DNA of 64,000 nt from the NCBI GenBank assembly GCA_934636655.1, contig CAKUAS010000005.1, positions 62,001 through 126,000 on the forward strand. The letters run 5' to 3'. Positions 41,119 through 49,607 of the stretch are shown one piece after another. The position numbers and the translations under genes are program-made. The stretch is from an uncultured Oscillospiraceae bacterium (lineage in GTDB: Bacteria > Bacillota > Clostridia > Oscillospirales > Oscillospiraceae). The notes beneath the pieces are model-generated. The model did no database searches, was not told where the DNA came from, and worked only from the letters and a program-made list of their open reading frames with translations. Each line of letters begins with the position of its first letter. The stretch's first letter is position 1.

Positions 41119-42642
41119 TTACCATCCTTCGTAATCGTCAAAGTCCACGAGGCTCGCGTCGAGGGGCTCCTCCTGCATGACGGCGGTCATGTACTCGGAA
41201 AACTGCCTGCGCATCTCGTTGCGGCTTATGGTGCGGTGGTCGAACATATCGTTCTGCACCCAGACGAGGTGTTTGTTCTTGTCCTTGGCCTGATCGTTCA
41301 CGACGCCTGCAAGACCCATCGCGCCCTTACAGGTGATATCGTCGTACACCAGAACGATGTCGCAGTTGAACTTCTCGGCCTCGTCCCAGACCTCAAGCAG
41401 ATGCTGATATCCGCCGGTGAGGTGGCGGCGCATTACGCCGCGCTCGTAGTTGTGTGCAATGCCGATGAGCGCCTCGTCGAGGTTATCCTCGGAGATGATG
41501 ACGTTGCCGGAGAACATGTCCATCTGTGCAGCGACCAGAACGCCCCAGCAGTTGTATGCCCAGGTGTTGAAGTCGACGTAGTAGCAGCCCGGGCCGCCCC
41601 AGGTTATCATGCGGTGACGAGCCTTATCGTAGCTGACGATCTTGTTTCTGTAAGCCTTTTCGGCGATCTTCAGCGCCTTCTTCGCGGTCTTGTCGACATA
41701 CGGCATGCTGCCGCCGGAGAAGGTGAAATAGAACGCGTGGAACAGCGGCGAAATGACGCTGCCGAAGGGCGTGTACTTCGTCTTCGCAATATCCCAGACC
41801 TCGAACTCGTTGCGAACTTCCTTGTTGTGCTGCTTCATGACTTCAAAGAATGCCTTCTCGTCGAACTTTTCGCCGGTCGTATCCTCAATGAACTTTATGA
41901 CCTCTTTCATCTGAGCGAGGGCATATTTGTCGGTGTCGGGATCTTCCCAGCGCATGGGGATGCCGGCAACGGTGGTGGGGATGGTGATGCGGCGCTCGAT
42001 GAGCTGGCTGTTCATGGTCGAAGAGTCGCAGGGCATGTTGTTTGTTACAAGGCATGCGCCGGTCTGCGGGTAGTCGTCGTTTATCGCAACGCCGGCGGCG
42101 TTTGCGCTCAGGCGGCAGGAGTCGGCGGGCAGGCCGACGTTTTCCATGATGTCCATGTAAAACGGGGCGAGGTTCTGATCCATATAGGTGCCGAGAAGAC
42201 CCTGCAAAACCTCCAGCGGCAGAGACTTGAGGTTCGGGAAGCCCGCGACGATCTCGGGGCACATGGTCTGCTCGAGCATGATGAACTTGTCGGCGTATTT
42301 TGTTTTGCCGAAGCGGCGGTCGCCTTTCATGCTGTCTGCGAGCATGCCGGTCGTGCCCTTCATGATGGCGTGCATCTGCGTATGCGAAACGCGCAACGCG
42401 GGGCCGCGCATGCCGGCGGTGCACTTATCTATCATGTGCAGCGCGCCGATGTAACTGCCGAACCAGCGGTACTCAAACAATCCCTTGACAATGCGCACGG
42501 GAGAAATGGTGATGAACTTTGCCAGTATGCCGAGATTTATCGCCCACTGTACGTAATCATAGAAGGTGTCCTTCAGTCCGCGCCACTCGCGGTGCTTTGC
42601 GATGCCGCTGCCCTTGTAGAAGCGTTTTGCCTCGTTTGCCAT
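41119..42642 (-). CDS. 2-hydroxyacyl-CoA dehydratase family subunit (large)
   Basis: 507 residues. The NNMPCDSSTMNSQ and GGPGCYYVDFNTW blocks, the HLTGGY region and VYDDITCKGAMGLAG are consistent with the HgdB/HadB-type fold with Cys ligands to a 4Fe-4S cluster. This class dehydrates (R)-2-hydroxyacyl-CoA in amino-acid fermentation, such as glutamate via 2-hydroxyglutarate. The ATG at 42642 overlaps the upstream stop (TGATG). The needed activator ATPase is not in the window. Confidence 0.82.
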   Translation of the reverse strand: MANEAKRFYKGSGIAKHREWRGLKDTFYDYVQWAINLGILAKFITISPVRIVKGLFEYRWFGSYIGALHMIDKCTAGMRGPALRVSHTQMHAIMKGTTGMLADSMKGDRRFGKTKYADKFIMLEQTMCPEIVAGFPNLKSLPLEVLQGLLGTYMDQNLAPFYMDIMENVGLPADSCRLSANAAGVAINDDYPQTGACLVTNNMPCDSSTMNSQLIERRITIPTTVAGIPMRWEDPDTDKYALAQMKEVIKFIEDTTGEKFDEKAFFEVMKQHNKEVRNEFEVWDIAKTKYTPFGSVISPLFHAFYFTFSGGSMPYVDKTAKKALKIAEKAYRNKIVSYDKARHRMITWGGPGCYYVDFNTWAYNCWGVLVAAQMDMFSGNVIISEDNLDEALIGIAHNYERGVMRRHLTGGYQHLLEVWDEAEKFNCDIVLVYDDITCKGAMGLAGVVNDQAKDKNKHLVWVQNDMFDHRTISRNEMRRQFSEYMTAVMQEEPLDASLVDFDDYEGW

Positions 42643-43838
42643 CACATTTTACCTCCCTGTATCTTCTTTATCTCGATGCTCTCGACAAAGGCCTGGAACC
42701 TTGTGCGCAGCTGGCCTGCCGAGGCCATCGTGTATTCCTTCTCGACGCCGATGCAGGGGATACCCTCGACATCGTTCATGTCGTGCACGCCCATGACGCG
42801 CTCGTAGCTCCAATATTCGCAGAACTTCATCTGGAGGTACAGAACACCGTCGGCATCGTAGTCGTTAACAAGCTGCTTTAGGTAGCCGCGGCGCTGAAGC
42901 TGCTTTTCCTTGTTCATGAAGCGCGGGCATTCGCTTGTGGAGAGATAGTGCCGCGCGACAGCCGTCAGAGCGCTCTCGCCGTCTCTTATCTCGATCTCCT
43001 CCCTGCCGGGCAGCGAGCCATAGCAGTAGCGGTCGGCCACGACGTATGCGCCGCAGTCCTCGAGAAGCTTCGTGAATGCTGGATCGTCGACTTCCGAGCC
43101 CGTCACGACTATGCGTGCGCGGTAGTTCGGCTTGGGATCGACCTTGCGCTTTTTAACTTCCTTGAGCGTTGCTTCAAGCTTGTCCTTTATAAGATACTGC
43201 GGACAGCACTCGGAGACGAGCTGGATAACATGGAACTCGTAGCTCGTGATCGGCGGATTGGGGAGCTTGCGCAGGTCGCCGAGCTCGGTGATGATGCGGC
43301 AGATCTCGTTGTGCTCCTCGATGGCCTTGCGGATGGCCTCATCGGAAACATCCACGCCGTAGACCTCTGACAAGGGCTTGAGTATGTACTTGCGAAGCTG
43401 ATTTTCATAGTGCTCATATGCCGCCTTTGTTGTGACAAAGGGCACGTCCATCATGTTCATGAAGAACTTCGGGTTCTGCTCCTTGACGAGCCCCATGATG
43501 TCGAAGTACTCGTGCGCACGGTGCATCATCTGGCAGGTCTCGGACGAGAACATGGCCGACAGGAAGTTATATCCGCCCTCCATGCTGCGCTCGAGAATGC
43601 TGCGCGTGAAGGGGCATGTCTTGTTTGTCATGTAATAGGTACCGATGTCGGTGTTCGACGTTCCCGGGGCGCGCAGGCGCACCGAGAAGCAGCCGCCGAG
43701 GTTCAGCAGTACCTCGGGAACGAAATAGCAGGTGTAGCCCAGCGCCAGCTTTCCCTCCTCAGAAGCCTGCTTGACGAGCTCGTTATTCGCCTCTTGAAGT
43801 AGGTCTTCAAAGTAGATGAGGTGCTTTAGATCTTTCAT
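42642..43838 (-). CDS. 2-hydroxyacyl-CoA dehydratase family subunit (small)
   Basis: 398 residues. Near the N-terminus LGYTCYFVPEVLL and later NKTCPFTRSI give Cys ligands expected for the cluster, with SSETCQMMHRAHEYF and a C-terminal LYLQMKFCEYWSYE. It pairs with the large subunit downstream (coupled TGATG). GAGGAGG lies 6 bases before the ATG at 43838. It is second in the operon after the YdhR-like gene. The acyl-CoA substrate is not known. Confidence 0.83.
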   Translation of the reverse strand: MKDLKHLIYFEDLLQEANNELVKQASEEGKLALGYTCYFVPEVLLNLGGCFSVRLRAPGTSNTDIGTYYMTNKTCPFTRSILERSMEGGYNFLSAMFSSETCQMMHRAHEYFDIMGLVKEQNPKFFMNMMDVPFVTTKAAYEHYENQLRKYILKPLSEVYGVDVSDEAIRKAIEEHNEICRIITELGDLRKLPNPPITSYEFHVIQLVSECCPQYLIKDKLEATLKEVKKRKVDPKPNYRARIVVTGSEVDDPAFTKLLEDCGAYVVADRYCYGSLPGREEIEIRDGESALTAVARHYLSTSECPRFMNKEKQLQRRGYLKQLVNDYDADGVLYLQMKFCEYWSYERVMGVHDMNDVEGIPCIGVEKEYTMASAGQLRTRFQAFVESIEIKKIQGGKM

Positions 43839-43851
43839 AGTATCCTCCTCT

Positions 43852-44292
43852 TTATTTGGCAAGAAGCCTTTTTATCTTCCTTAACGTACTATTCTTTTTG
43901 GGGTCAAACCACACATCGCAGTCTGCCGGAGTGAAGCCCGGATTTGCCGGACAGTCGAGGTCTGCACGCGTGACGCGCGATGAGGCCTCCATGACCTCGA
44001 AGATGTCGCACTTTACATTATACAGCCCCGGAGTCTTCGGGTAAAACCTTTTTGCATATTCCGCGCGTTTTTCTGCGCTTTCGCGGTCGGCAAACAGGTA
44101 AAAGCCCGTTCCGCGGCGGCCGTCGGGCGAGACCGCCCAAACCTTCCACTTGAGTCCCGGAAAAGCGGCGATCTCCTTCGCCGTTTCTGGCGGGAAAAAT
44201 CTCTCTGCCTTATCCATGTCGATAACGCTGTTTTTTCTCCCGAGAAACAGCTTAAACGGCGCTATCGAGAAGTTTATGTACAGCATGACCAT
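43852..44292 (-). CDS. YdhR-family monooxygenase-like protein
   Basis: 146 residues with an alpha+beta ferredoxin-like fold: FPGLKWKVWAVSPDGRRGTGFYLFADRESAEK matches the YdhR core, and the C-terminal segment has VTRADLDCPANPG. YdhR proteins are dimeric and of uncertain activity. GAGGGGGG lies about 10 bases before the ATG at 44292. It is first in the dehydratase operon and under the GntR operator. Confidence 0.8.
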   Translation of the reverse strand: MVMLYINFSIAPFKLFLGRKNSVIDMDKAERFFPPETAKEIAAFPGLKWKVWAVSPDGRRGTGFYLFADRESAEKRAEYAKRFYPKTPGLYNVKCDIFEVMEASSRVTRADLDCPANPGFTPADCDVWFDPKKNSTLRKIKRLLAK

Positions 44293-44315
44293 AACAGCTA
44301 TCCCCCCTCTGTCAC

Positions 44316-44365
44316 ATTGTGAATAATCACAATTGAATATTAGCACATAGATATTTTTGCGTCAA
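44316..44365 (-). promoter_or_regulatory. Promoter and operator of the dehydratase operon
   Basis: Minus strand TTGACG (44360-44365), a 17-base spacer, TAATAT (44337-44342). The palindrome ATTGTGAataaTCACAAT at 44316-44333 covers the likely start site. The same TGTGATT-type half site occurs before the divergent GntR gene. Confidence 0.8.
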
Positions 44366-44395
44366 TAAAAATGTGAGGAATTTCAGGAAAATTTC

Positions 44396-44453
44396 TTGAC
44401 AACGGAGAAAAAATGCTGCATAATGTTCCTGTGATTGTGATTAATCAATCACA
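44396..44453 (+). promoter_or_regulatory. Promoter and operator of the GntR gene
   Basis: TTGACA (44396), a 17-base spacer, CATAAT (44419). Downstream is the palindrome TGTGATTG...CAATCACA (44430-44453) enclosing TGATTAATCA. Position suggests autorepression. Confidence 0.8.
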
Positions 44454-44476
44454 GATTTGCATAGGCGGTAACAGTT

Positions 44477-45199
44477 ATGGCGTTTGAAAAAATAAGCATC
44501 CCCTCGGCGAAGGAATGCTTTTTTGAGAATATTAAATCGAAAATACTCACTGGTGAGCTCACACCGGGGCAGAAGCTGCCGTCCGAGCGCGAGCTTTCCG
44601 AGCGCACTGGGATAAATCAGTCGGCGATCCACCTTGCGATAAAGGATCTTGAGCGCACGGGCTTTCTCGACATAGTTCCGCGCCACGGGACCTATGTTGC
44701 CGACTACATTGCAAGCGGCAACTACGATACGCTGCATGAGATACTGCGCTCGGGCGAGCAGCACATGACGCGCGAGCGCATCGTCGCGCTTGTCGAGACG
44801 CGAAATGCCATCGAGGGCGGCGCGCTCATCCGACTCGCGGCCTCGCACACCGACGAGGATATCCGTGTTCTCGAGGAGTACATCGAGCGCTTCAAAGCCG
44901 TGCGCGGGCAGGGACTGAGCGCCGACGAGCTCGGCACGATGACCAAGGATTTTCACTATCTCATCTGTAAATTGAGCGGCAACGAGGTGTTTATACTGCT
45001 GATGAACTCCTTTGCCGAGATATCGCAGGGGCTTTGGCGGTACTGCGCCGGGCACTGGGGGCTCGAGGGGCTCATAGAGCAGAGCGAGCATATAGTCTCC
45101 CTCATAAAGGCCGGGCGCGGACTTGACGCACAGGTCTACATCACCGAAAAGTTCGCCGAATACGTCCGCGACTGCGGCATTGTTTTAGAGGCGCATTGA
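44477..45199 (+). CDS. GntR/FadR-family transcriptional regulator
   Basis: 240 residues. Winged helix with PGQKLPSERELSERTGINQSAI and a helical FCD-type effector domain (about 85-225) with candidate metal ligands in TKDFHYLICKLSG. It probably represses the divergent dehydratase operon and itself through shared TGTGATT palindromes. The ending VLEAH and stop are encoded by a repeat-element arm. Confidence 0.9.
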   Translation: MAFEKISIPSAKECFFENIKSKILTGELTPGQKLPSERELSERTGINQSAIHLAIKDLERTGFLDIVPRHGTYVADYIASGNYDTLHEILRSGEQHMTRERIVALVETRNAIEGGALIRLAASHTDEDIRVLEEYIERFKAVRGQGLSADELGTMTKDFHYLICKLSGNEVFILLMNSFAEISQGLWRYCAGHWGLEGLIEQSEHIVSLIKAGRGLDAQVYITEKFAEYVRDCGIVLEAH

Positions 45200-45275
45200 C
45201 AAACCTACGAATACGCTTATTGCCGGTGCCGGGTATCGGAAGCGCGGAATAAACGATCCGCCGCTGCCGCATTTC
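45183..45275. repeat. TIR repeat copy at the GntR gene end
   Basis: TTTTAGAGGCGCATTGACAAACC, then CGAATACGC and GGTGCCGGGTATCGG. The GntR frame ends inside (LEAH). Confidence 0.7.
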
Positions 45276-45281
45276 ACTTAT

Positions 45282-45316
45282 AAAAAAACTCCGTTCAGAT
45301 GAACGGAGTTTTTTGT
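45282..45316. terminator. Bidirectional terminator after rplL
   Basis: Stem AAACTCCGTTC/GAACGGAGTTT with a 4-base loop, with A and T runs on both sides. Confidence 0.88.
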
Positions 45317-45333
45317 GCTTGTTAAGTAATTTC

Positions 45334-45720
45334 TTACTTGATCTCGACTGCTGCGCCGACTGCCTCGAGCTGAGCCTTGAGAGCCTCTGCGTCTTCCTTG
45401 GAAATGCCTTCCTTGACAGCAACAGGAACCTTCTCGACCATTGCCTTTGCCTCTGCCAGGCCAAGACCGGTGATGCCGCGGATCTCCTTGATGACCTTGA
45501 TCTTCTCTGCGCCGAAGCTGGTCATAACAACGTCGAACTCAGTCTTCTCTGCGACAGCCTCTGCTGCGCCGCCTGCTGCGGGAGCTGCTGCTGCAACTGC
45601 GGAGACGCCGAAGGTCTCGCAGATCTCATCAACGAGCTCCTTGAGCTCGAGAACGGAAAGAGCCTTGATCTCGTCGATCATGGCGGTGATTTTTTCGCTT
45701 GCCATTATAATTTCCTCCAA
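45334..45720 (-). CDS. rplL: 50S ribosomal protein L7/L12
   Basis: 128 residues. N-terminal dimerisation part, an Ala-rich hinge (AVAAAAPAAGG) and the C-terminal EKIKVIKEIRGITGLGLAEAKAMVE domain that recruits GTPase factors to the ribosome. Follows rplJ by 24 bases and ends in a strong terminator. Confidence 0.97.
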   Translation of the reverse strand: MEEIIMASEKITAMIDEIKALSVLELKELVDEICETFGVSAVAAAAPAAGGAAEAVAEKTEFDVVMTSFGAEKIKVIKEIRGITGLGLAEAKAMVEKVPVAVKEGISKEDAEALKAQLEAVGAAVEIK

Positions 45721-45744
45721 ATTTTAATGTGTGATGCAGCCTGA

Positions 45745-46272
45745 TTATTCTGCTGCTTCTGCGGGAGCGGCTGCGCCGCCCTTCTGCTCGACGACTTCGC
45801 TCAGAGCAACTGCAAGGCCGCCCATGATCGCATTCAGGGAGCCTGCCAGCTTCGAGTACAGGTCGTTCTTGCTGGTGAGCGTGGACAGCTCTGCTATCTC
45901 CTGCTCGCTGAGGATCTTGCCCTCCATGAAGGCTGCTTTGATATTGAACTTATCGCCGAGCTTCTTGGAGTAATCGCTGATGATACGGAACGGAGCGATG
46001 GGGTCCTCGCTGCTGGTTGCCATGGATGTGCTGCCGTTGAGGACGGGATCGAGCTCGCTCATTCCGACCTTGTCGATAGCGATCCTGGTAAGGGTGTTCT
46101 TGACGACGGTGTAGTCGACGCCCTCCTTGCGCATCTCGGTACGCAGAGCCGTATCTTCGGCCACGGTGATACCCTGGTAATCGACCAGAATACCTGCGCT
46201 TGCTGCGTTGATGCGCTCGACGAGTGCTTCTACGATCGCCTGCTTCTCGCTGAGAACTTTTGCGTTAGGCAT
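45745..46272 (-). CDS. rplJ: 50S ribosomal protein L10
   Basis: 175 residues. It carries the L7/L12 stalk: MPNAKVLSEKQAIVEALVER and VDYTVVKNTLTRIA are family blocks. GGAGGTG lies about 10 bases before the ATG at 46272. It is under control of an L10 leader that also governs rplL. Confidence 0.96.
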   Translation of the reverse strand: MPNAKVLSEKQAIVEALVERINAASAGILVDYQGITVAEDTALRTEMRKEGVDYTVVKNTLTRIAIDKVGMSELDPVLNGSTSMATSSEDPIAPFRIISDYSKKLGDKFNIKAAFMEGKILSEQEIAELSTLTSKNDLYSKLAGSLNAIMGGLAVALSEVVEQKGGAAAPAEAAE

Positions 46273-46415
46273 GTGTGTTTTTTCACCTCCACACTGATGT
46301 TCACGCTCATAAAGAAAACCTCCATATCCGAAGACATGGAGGCTGTAAGCAATCAAAATATGATGCCACCCTCGGCAGGATTTACACCATAAGATACCTG
46401 CTGTCTTTGGAGCGC
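46273..46415 (-). ncRNA. Ribosomal protein L10 leader (autoregulatory)
   Basis: Upstream of rplJ the minus strand reads GGTATCTTATGGTG...CCTGCCGAGGGTGG, the conserved core of the L10 leader. It is followed by a hairpin CCTCCATGTC/GATATGGAGG and TTTTCTTT, an attenuator-like terminator. Free L10(L12)4 is known to bind this leader and repress its own operon. Confidence 0.88.
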
Positions 46416-46421
46416 TCAGAT

Positions 46422-46450
46422 AGGATATCAAATTTTGCGCCGTTTGTCAA
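46422..46450 (-). promoter_or_regulatory. Promoter of rplJ-rplL
   Basis: Minus strand TTGACA, a 17-base spacer, TATCCT, just upstream of the L10 leader. Confidence 0.8.
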
Positions 46451-46451
46451 G

Positions 46452-46692
46452 CAATTTTTCAGAGGCGCACCTGCTTTGTACTGATACATATTTTGCGTCA
46501 GCCCGACCGGTGAGCGCGGAGAAAACCGCAAAAAACGGGCGGGCAATGCCCGCCCCTACGATATAGCTTCATGTTCCGACTATGCCCGTAGGGGCGACCA
46601 TTGGTCGCCCGCTGTAACGGTTTCGTCGGCAGGTGCGATACCGGGCACCGGCAAGCACCGTATCGGCAGGTGCCTTAATTCGCCTCTAAAAA
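46452..46692. repeat. Full-length composite TIR repeat between ribosomal operons
   Basis: Left arm TTTTTCAGAGGCGCACC, right arm CCTTAATTCGCCTCTAAAAA. It has inner hairpins GGGCGGGCAATGCCCGCCC and GGGCGACCATTGGTCGCCC, plus GATACCGGGCACCGG. It separates the divergent rplJ and rpmG promoters. The rpmG -35 box starts 3 bases after the A-run. Confidence 0.8.
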
Positions 46693-46695
46693 TAC

Positions 46696-46724
46696 TTGAC
46701 CTTTCGGAGTGGGTATGGTATATT
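46696..46724 (+). promoter_or_regulatory. Promoter of rpmG-secE-nusG-rplK-rplA
   Basis: TTGACC, a 17-base spacer, TATATT. It is followed by a leader of about 130 bases with the hairpin ATCCGC/GCGGAT at 46811-46830. Confidence 0.8.
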
Positions 46725-46856
46725 AATGATTACCTGTCGGACGAGAGGTCTTTTTTCGTGCGCGCATTTATGCACGGGCAGGGATCCGGTTCCCATACAG
46801 GGAGGCAAATATCCGCACCGTAACGCGGATAAATAAAATAGGAGGTGCCGAAAAGT

Positions 46857-47015
46857 ATGGCTGACAACAGAGTCAAGATCACACTGAGATGTGATGAGTG
46901 CAAGCAGAGGAACTACAATACTGTCAAGAACAAGAAGAATACTTCCGAAAAGCTTGAGAGAAGCAAGTATTGCCCTTTCTGCAGAAAGCACACCAAGCAC
47001 GTTGAAACCAAGTAA
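46857..47015 (+). CDS. rpmG: 50S ribosomal protein L33 (zinc type)
   Basis: 52 residues with two zinc-binding pairs CDEC and CPFC, the C+ form. GGAGG lies about 10 bases before the ATG. First gene of the rpmG-secE-nusG cluster conserved in Firmicutes. Confidence 0.95.
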   Translation: MADNRVKITLRCDECKQRNYNTVKNKKNTSEKLERSKYCPFCRKHTKHVETK

Positions 47016-47039
47016 CTTTCTGAAAGGATGAGTGTAAAA

Positions 47040-47309
47040 ATGGCTGAAGAGAAGAAAAAAGCTGCTCCTGTCAAAAACACCAACGCCGTTAAGAAAGAAG
47101 AGAAGAAACTTGGTTTTTTCCAGCGCATCGGAAAATGGTTCCGCGAGCTTAAAAGCGAGCTGAAGAAGGTCGTATGGCCCACCCCGAAGCAGCTTGCGAC
47201 CAACACCGGTGTTGCACTTTTCGTTATGGCGCTTGCAGCCGTCGTCCTTTGGGGATTTGACGAGCTTGCGGGTCTGGTCGTTAACGTCATCTTCGAACTG
47301 GCGGGTTAG
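47040..47309 (+). CDS. secE: Preprotein translocase subunit SecE
   Basis: 89 residues: a basic N-terminal part, the amphipathic ELKSELKKVVWPTPKQL and one membrane helix. It stabilises SecY in the translocon. Starts at the ATG at 47040 after AAGG; an upstream ATG at 47028 lies on top of the ribosome site. Overlaps the region before nusG. Confidence 0.94.
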   Translation: MAEEKKKAAPVKNTNAVKKEEKKLGFFQRIGKWFRELKSELKKVVWPTPKQLATNTGVALFVMALAAVVLWGFDELAGLVVNVIFELAG

Positions 47310-47314
47310 TGACC

Positions 47315-47839
47315 ATGGCAGAAGACGCAAAATGGTATGTGATCCATACCTATTCAGGTTATGAAAACGCAGTTGCGGCAGCGATAATGAAGGCTGCCGA
47401 GAACCGCAGGATGCAGGATCTGATCCAGGAGGTCAACATTCCCATGGAGACCGTGACCGAGATCACCGACGGCGGCGAAAAGACCGTCGAGCGCAAGGTG
47501 TTCCCAGGCTACGTTCTGTGCAAGATGGTGCTGACCGATGACAGCTGGCATCTTATCCACAACGTCCGCGGCGCAACCGGCTTCGTCGGAGCAGGCGGCA
47601 AGGCCGTTCCGCTTACGGAGCAGGAAATATATGATCTCGGCGTCGAGCGTCACGAGATCGTCACGGGCTATCAGATCGGCGATACAGTAAAGGTCACCGA
47701 CGGTCCGCTCGCCGGCTTCCTCGGCACCGTTGAGGAGCTTGAGCCCGAGAAGGACAGAGTCCGCGTCGTCGTTTCGATGTTCGGCAGAGAGACCCCCGTC
47801 GATCTTGAGCTCGATCAGGTCGAGGAAATAAAAGAATAA
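47315..47839 (+). CDS. nusG: Transcription termination/antitermination factor NusG
   Basis: 174 residues. NGN domain (KWYVIHTYSGYENAVA, FPGYVLCKM, GATGFVG) and a C-terminal KOW domain (VTDGPLAGFLGTVEEL). Binds RNA polymerase and couples it to the ribosome. The ATG at 47315 is preferred to a GTG at 47309 that overlaps the secE stop. Confidence 0.96.
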   Translation: MAEDAKWYVIHTYSGYENAVAAAIMKAAENRRMQDLIQEVNIPMETVTEITDGGEKTVERKVFPGYVLCKMVLTDDSWHLIHNVRGATGFVGAGGKAVPLTEQEIYDLGVERHEIVTGYQIGDTVKVTDGPLAGFLGTVEELEPEKDRVRVVVSMFGRETPVDLELDQVEEIKE

Positions 47840-47859
47840 TAAGAAAGAGGTGCTGAATA

Positions 47860-48285
47860 ATGGCACAGAAAATAGTTGGATATGTCAGATTCCAGGTTCC
47901 CGCAGGAAAGGCGACTCCGGCTCCTCCTGTAGGCCCTGCACTTGGTCAGTACGGCGTAAATATCGGCCAGTTCACCAAGGATTTTAACGAGCGCACTAAG
48001 GGCGACATGGGCATGATGATCCCTGTCGTCATCACCGTTTACTCCGACCGCAGCTTCACCTTTATCACCAAGACTCCCCCCGCGGCACTGCTGATAAAGA
48101 AGGCCTGCGGCATCGAGACCGCTTCCGGCGTTCCCCAGAGGGACAAGGTCGCGACCATCAGCAAGGAAGATCTCCGCAAGATCGCAGAGCAGAAGATGCC
48201 TGACCTCAACTGCACCGACATTGAGTCTGCAATGAGCATGATCGCAGGCACCTGCCGTTCCATGGGCGTCCTGGTCGGCGACTGA
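47860..48285 (+). CDS. rplK: 50S ribosomal protein L11
   Basis: 141 residues, full length. Family blocks KATPAPPVGPALGQYGVNI and FTKDFNERTKGD near the N-terminus and the C-terminal RNA-binding domain. AAGAGGTG precedes the ATG. Confidence 0.97.
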   Translation: MAQKIVGYVRFQVPAGKATPAPPVGPALGQYGVNIGQFTKDFNERTKGDMGMMIPVVITVYSDRSFTFITKTPPAALLIKKACGIETASGVPQRDKVATISKEDLRKIAEQKMPDLNCTDIESAMSMIAGTCRSMGVLVGD

Positions 48286-48345
48286 GGAAAGGCAAAAGTG
48301 GGAGGATTTATTCCGACTCAACCACATTATTAGGAGGAAACGAAA

Positions 48346-49038
48346 TTGTTTAGAGGTAAAAATTATAAAGAGAGCGCAAAGCTCATAGATAAGCAGGCCC
48401 TCTATGATCCCATGGAGGCATTCGGCCTGGTAATAAAGGCAAGCAAGGCAAAGTTCGACGAGACCGTCGAGCTGCACGTCAAGCTCGGTGTTGACGGCCG
48501 TCACGCAGACCAGCAGGTCCGCGGCGCCATCGTCCTTCCCAACGGCACCGGCAAGACCGTCCGTGTCCTCGTCTTCTGCAAGGACGAGCGCAAGGAAGAG
48601 GCTCTCGCAGCAGGCGCAGATTACGCCGGCGGCATGGATCTCGTTGAGAAGATCCAGAAGGAGAACTGGTTCGAGTTCGATACCGTCATCGCAAGCCCCG
48701 ACATGATGGGTACCGTCGGCCGCCTCGGTAAGGTCCTCGGCCCCAAGGGCCTGATGCCCTCCCCCAAGGCCGGCACCGTCACCCCGAACATCGCTCAGGC
48801 TATCAAAGAGTCCAAGGCCGGTAAGGTAGAGTACCGTCTGGATAAGACCAACATCATCCACTGCCCCATCGGCAAGGTCTCCTTCGGTGCTGACAAGCTG
48901 TATGAGAACTACGCAGCTCTCATCGGCGCTATCATCAAGGCAAAGCCCGCAGCGGCAAAGGGCCAGTACATCAAGTCCTGCGTCACTGCTTCCACCATGG
49001 GTCCCGGCGTTAAGATCAACGCTCAGAAGCAGCTTTAA
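48346..49038 (+). CDS. rplA: 50S ribosomal protein L1
   Basis: 230 residues, the normal length. GPKGLMPSPKAGTVTPNI is diagnostic. The start is a TTG at 48346 with a strong AGGAGG 9 bases upstream; no in-frame ATG fits the conserved N-terminus (FRGKNYKESAKLID). The rare start may keep L1 synthesis low. Confidence 0.96.
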   Translation: MFRGKNYKESAKLIDKQALYDPMEAFGLVIKASKAKFDETVELHVKLGVDGRHADQQVRGAIVLPNGTGKTVRVLVFCKDERKEEALAAGADYAGGMDLVEKIQKENWFEFDTVIASPDMMGTVGRLGKVLGPKGLMPSPKAGTVTPNIAQAIKESKAGKVEYRLDKTNIIHCPIGKVSFGADKLYENYAALIGAIIKAKPAAAKGQYIKSCVTASTMGPGVKINAQKQL

Positions 49039-49046
49039 TAATAAGC

Positions 49047-49084
49047 TAAAAAAACAGGTACGGAAAATTCCGTACCTGTTTTTT
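49047..49084 (+). terminator. Terminator of the rplKA operon
   Basis: Stem AAACAGGTACGGAA/TTCCGTACCTGTTT followed by TTTTTG. Confidence 0.88.
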
Positions 49085-49089
49085 GTTAG

Positions 49090-49530
49090 CCGATAGATGA
49101 TTGTGTGCGGCTGCGCCGCACGGATTTTTAGAGGCGCACGGATGCTGCTGCGGATAAAAAATCTATTCGTAGGGGCGGGCATTGCCCGCCCGTTTTTTGC
49201 GGCTTTGTCGGTACCTACCGACTGGGCTGACGCAATATATATCGGTATTATCTTTTTTCGCTTATATTTAATTTTGGTTCCGACTATGCGGGCGAGCAAT
49301 GCTCGCCCCTACGAATAAGTTTGTGTGCGGGTAATGATTTCGGAAGCGGAATGTGCGAGCCCGTTCCCTACAATGTGCAGCAAGACACCGTAAGTGCGAT
49401 GCAAAATCTGCGCCTTACTCTTGGGAAGCGGCGGTTTTCCGGTTTATTCGGCACTTCCGACACCGGGATACCGCAATATATGTATTGGTACGATTTTAAT
49501 GCGCCACTGAAAAAGCGCCACTGAAAAATG
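49090..49530. repeat. Composite TIR repeat after rplA
   Basis: A GTGCGGCTGCGCCGCAC hairpin, left arm TTTTTAGAGGCGCACGG, hairpins GGGCGGGCATTGCCCGCCC and GGGCGAGCAATGCTCGCCC, and right arm TTTTAATGCGCCACTGAAAAA. The last 13 bases (GCGCCACTGAAAA) occur twice in tandem. It fills the gap before 49608; no gene seen. Confidence 0.78.
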
Positions 49531-49607
49531 TTAAAATGCGTTGCTTGTGATCTGTGGGCGGGCATATTATAATCGTTTCATACCGTCGGTCGAAAGCGAG
49601 TGAGATC

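Noticed and set aside
46725..46856. tRNA in the rpmG leader
   Set aside because: A tRNA is often found here in other Firmicutes, but no acceptor, anticodon and T-arm set can be paired; only small hairpins remain.
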